Positions 5,843 to 5,951 of a DNA stretch of 5,951 nucleotides are shown piece by piece; positions within the stretch are counted from its first letter, which is position 1, and every line of letters starts with the position of its first letter. The translations under genes were made by a program, and so were the position numbers. Source of the DNA: Lachnospiraceae bacterium (GTDB lineage Bacteria; Bacillota; Clostridia; Lachnospirales; Lachnospiraceae); the NCBI GenBank assembly GCA_029068665.1, contig JAIECC010000155.1:1-5951 (forward strand), given 5' to 3'. Below the pieces are notes generated by a model. It was not told the DNA's origin. It ran no database searches and saw only the letters and a list, made by a program, of their open reading frames with translations.

Positions 5843-5877
5843 ATTATAGTACATGTTCAACTACATATTCCGTAGTT
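5843..5877 (-). promoter_or_regulatory. Candidate LysR-gene promoter with T-N11-A dyad
   Basis: On the minus strand a perfect TATAAT -10 box lies at 5848-5843; the 17-base-spaced -35 position reads GGAATA and is poor, as in activator-dependent promoters. The plus-strand dyad AACTAC (5859-5864) and GTAGTT (5872-5877), seven bases apart, contains the T-N11-A pattern (T5862, A5874) of LysR-type sites and overlaps the -35 region. The start near 5836 would give a leader of about 145 bases before the regulator ATG. Confidence 0.45.
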
Positions 5878-5951
5878 ATATATCAGGTAAATTCTGAACA
5901 AATACTATGAATAAATCAATTAGGCAACTGCTTATACTACAAATATATCAT

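Larger units (their letters stand above)
5691..5951. other. Gene-free leader and upstream region of the LysR gene
   Basis: These 261 bases hold no convincing gene. From right to left on the minus strand they contain AT-rich sequence, the dyad at 5859-5877, a TATAAT box at 5848-5843, a possible 14-codon mini-ORF at 5826-5782, a GC-rich hairpin at 5776-5748 and the ribosome site of the regulator. The GC-rich block stands out in an otherwise AT-rich stretch. A divergent plus-strand gene may begin beyond 5951, but no good plus-strand promoter was found. Confidence 0.6.

Noticed and set aside
5187..5910. Plus-strand open frames of 127 and 139 codons opposite and beyond the LysR gene
   Set aside because: Mostly antisense to conserved LysR coding sequence. 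The part past 5690 crosses the leader elements and encodes a low-information hydrophobic/serine-rich sequence without a recognisable motif.
1..5951. Mobile element, CRISPR array, tRNA or rRNA
   Set aside because: No transposase or integrase motifs, long terminal repeats, spaced direct repeat arrays or tRNA-like clover patterns were found on either strand.

Overview
The window looks like a chromosomal segment of a low-GC Gram-positive, most likely a clostridial gut anaerobe of the Lachnospiraceae type. The basis is AT-rich spacers, strong AGGAGG-like ribosome binding sites, near-consensus vegetative promoters, and the style of the CsoR, CopA and TcdA proteins; this is inference from sequence style, not a database match. 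All convincing genes lie on the minus strand, so transcription runs right to left.

Right to left: (1) 5691-5951 is a gene-free leader with a TATAAT box, a T-N11-A dyad typical of LysR-type sites, a possible 14-codon mini-ORF and a GC-rich hairpin. (2) 4773-5690 encodes a LysR-type regulator of unknown target. (3) 4653-4772 is a spacer with an extended -10 promoter. (4) 3963-4652 encodes an uncharacterised protein that looks like a circularly permuted NlpC/P60 (YiiX-like) cysteine hydrolase; it ends in a clean intrinsic terminator. (5) 3511-3917 holds a copper-controlled promoter, with the CsoR operator lying between perfect -35 and good -10 boxes, and csoR itself. (6) 898-3474 encodes a Cu(I)-exporting P1B-1 ATPase, CopA, whose reading frame runs on without a stop into a C-terminal CopZ-like metal-binding domain. 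(7) 88-846 encodes TcdA, the tRNA t6A dehydratase. (8) 1-30 holds a strong promoter firing leftward out of the window.

The core is a copper homeostasis operon: CsoR represses at its own promoter, Cu(I) binding releases it, and CopA exports cytosolic Cu(I). A separate CopZ chaperone would normally deliver copper to CopA. Here the chaperone is fused in frame to the pump, yet the junction keeps a full Shine-Dalgarno, an ATG and an A7 run. With one A fewer, copA would stop at a TGA overlapping that ATG as ATGA. This is the most interesting point of the window: one ORF may give both a fused pump and a free chaperone, or the fusion may be a recent or reversible one-base event. tcdA follows copA after 51 bases with no visible terminator or promoter and may receive copper-dependent read-through.
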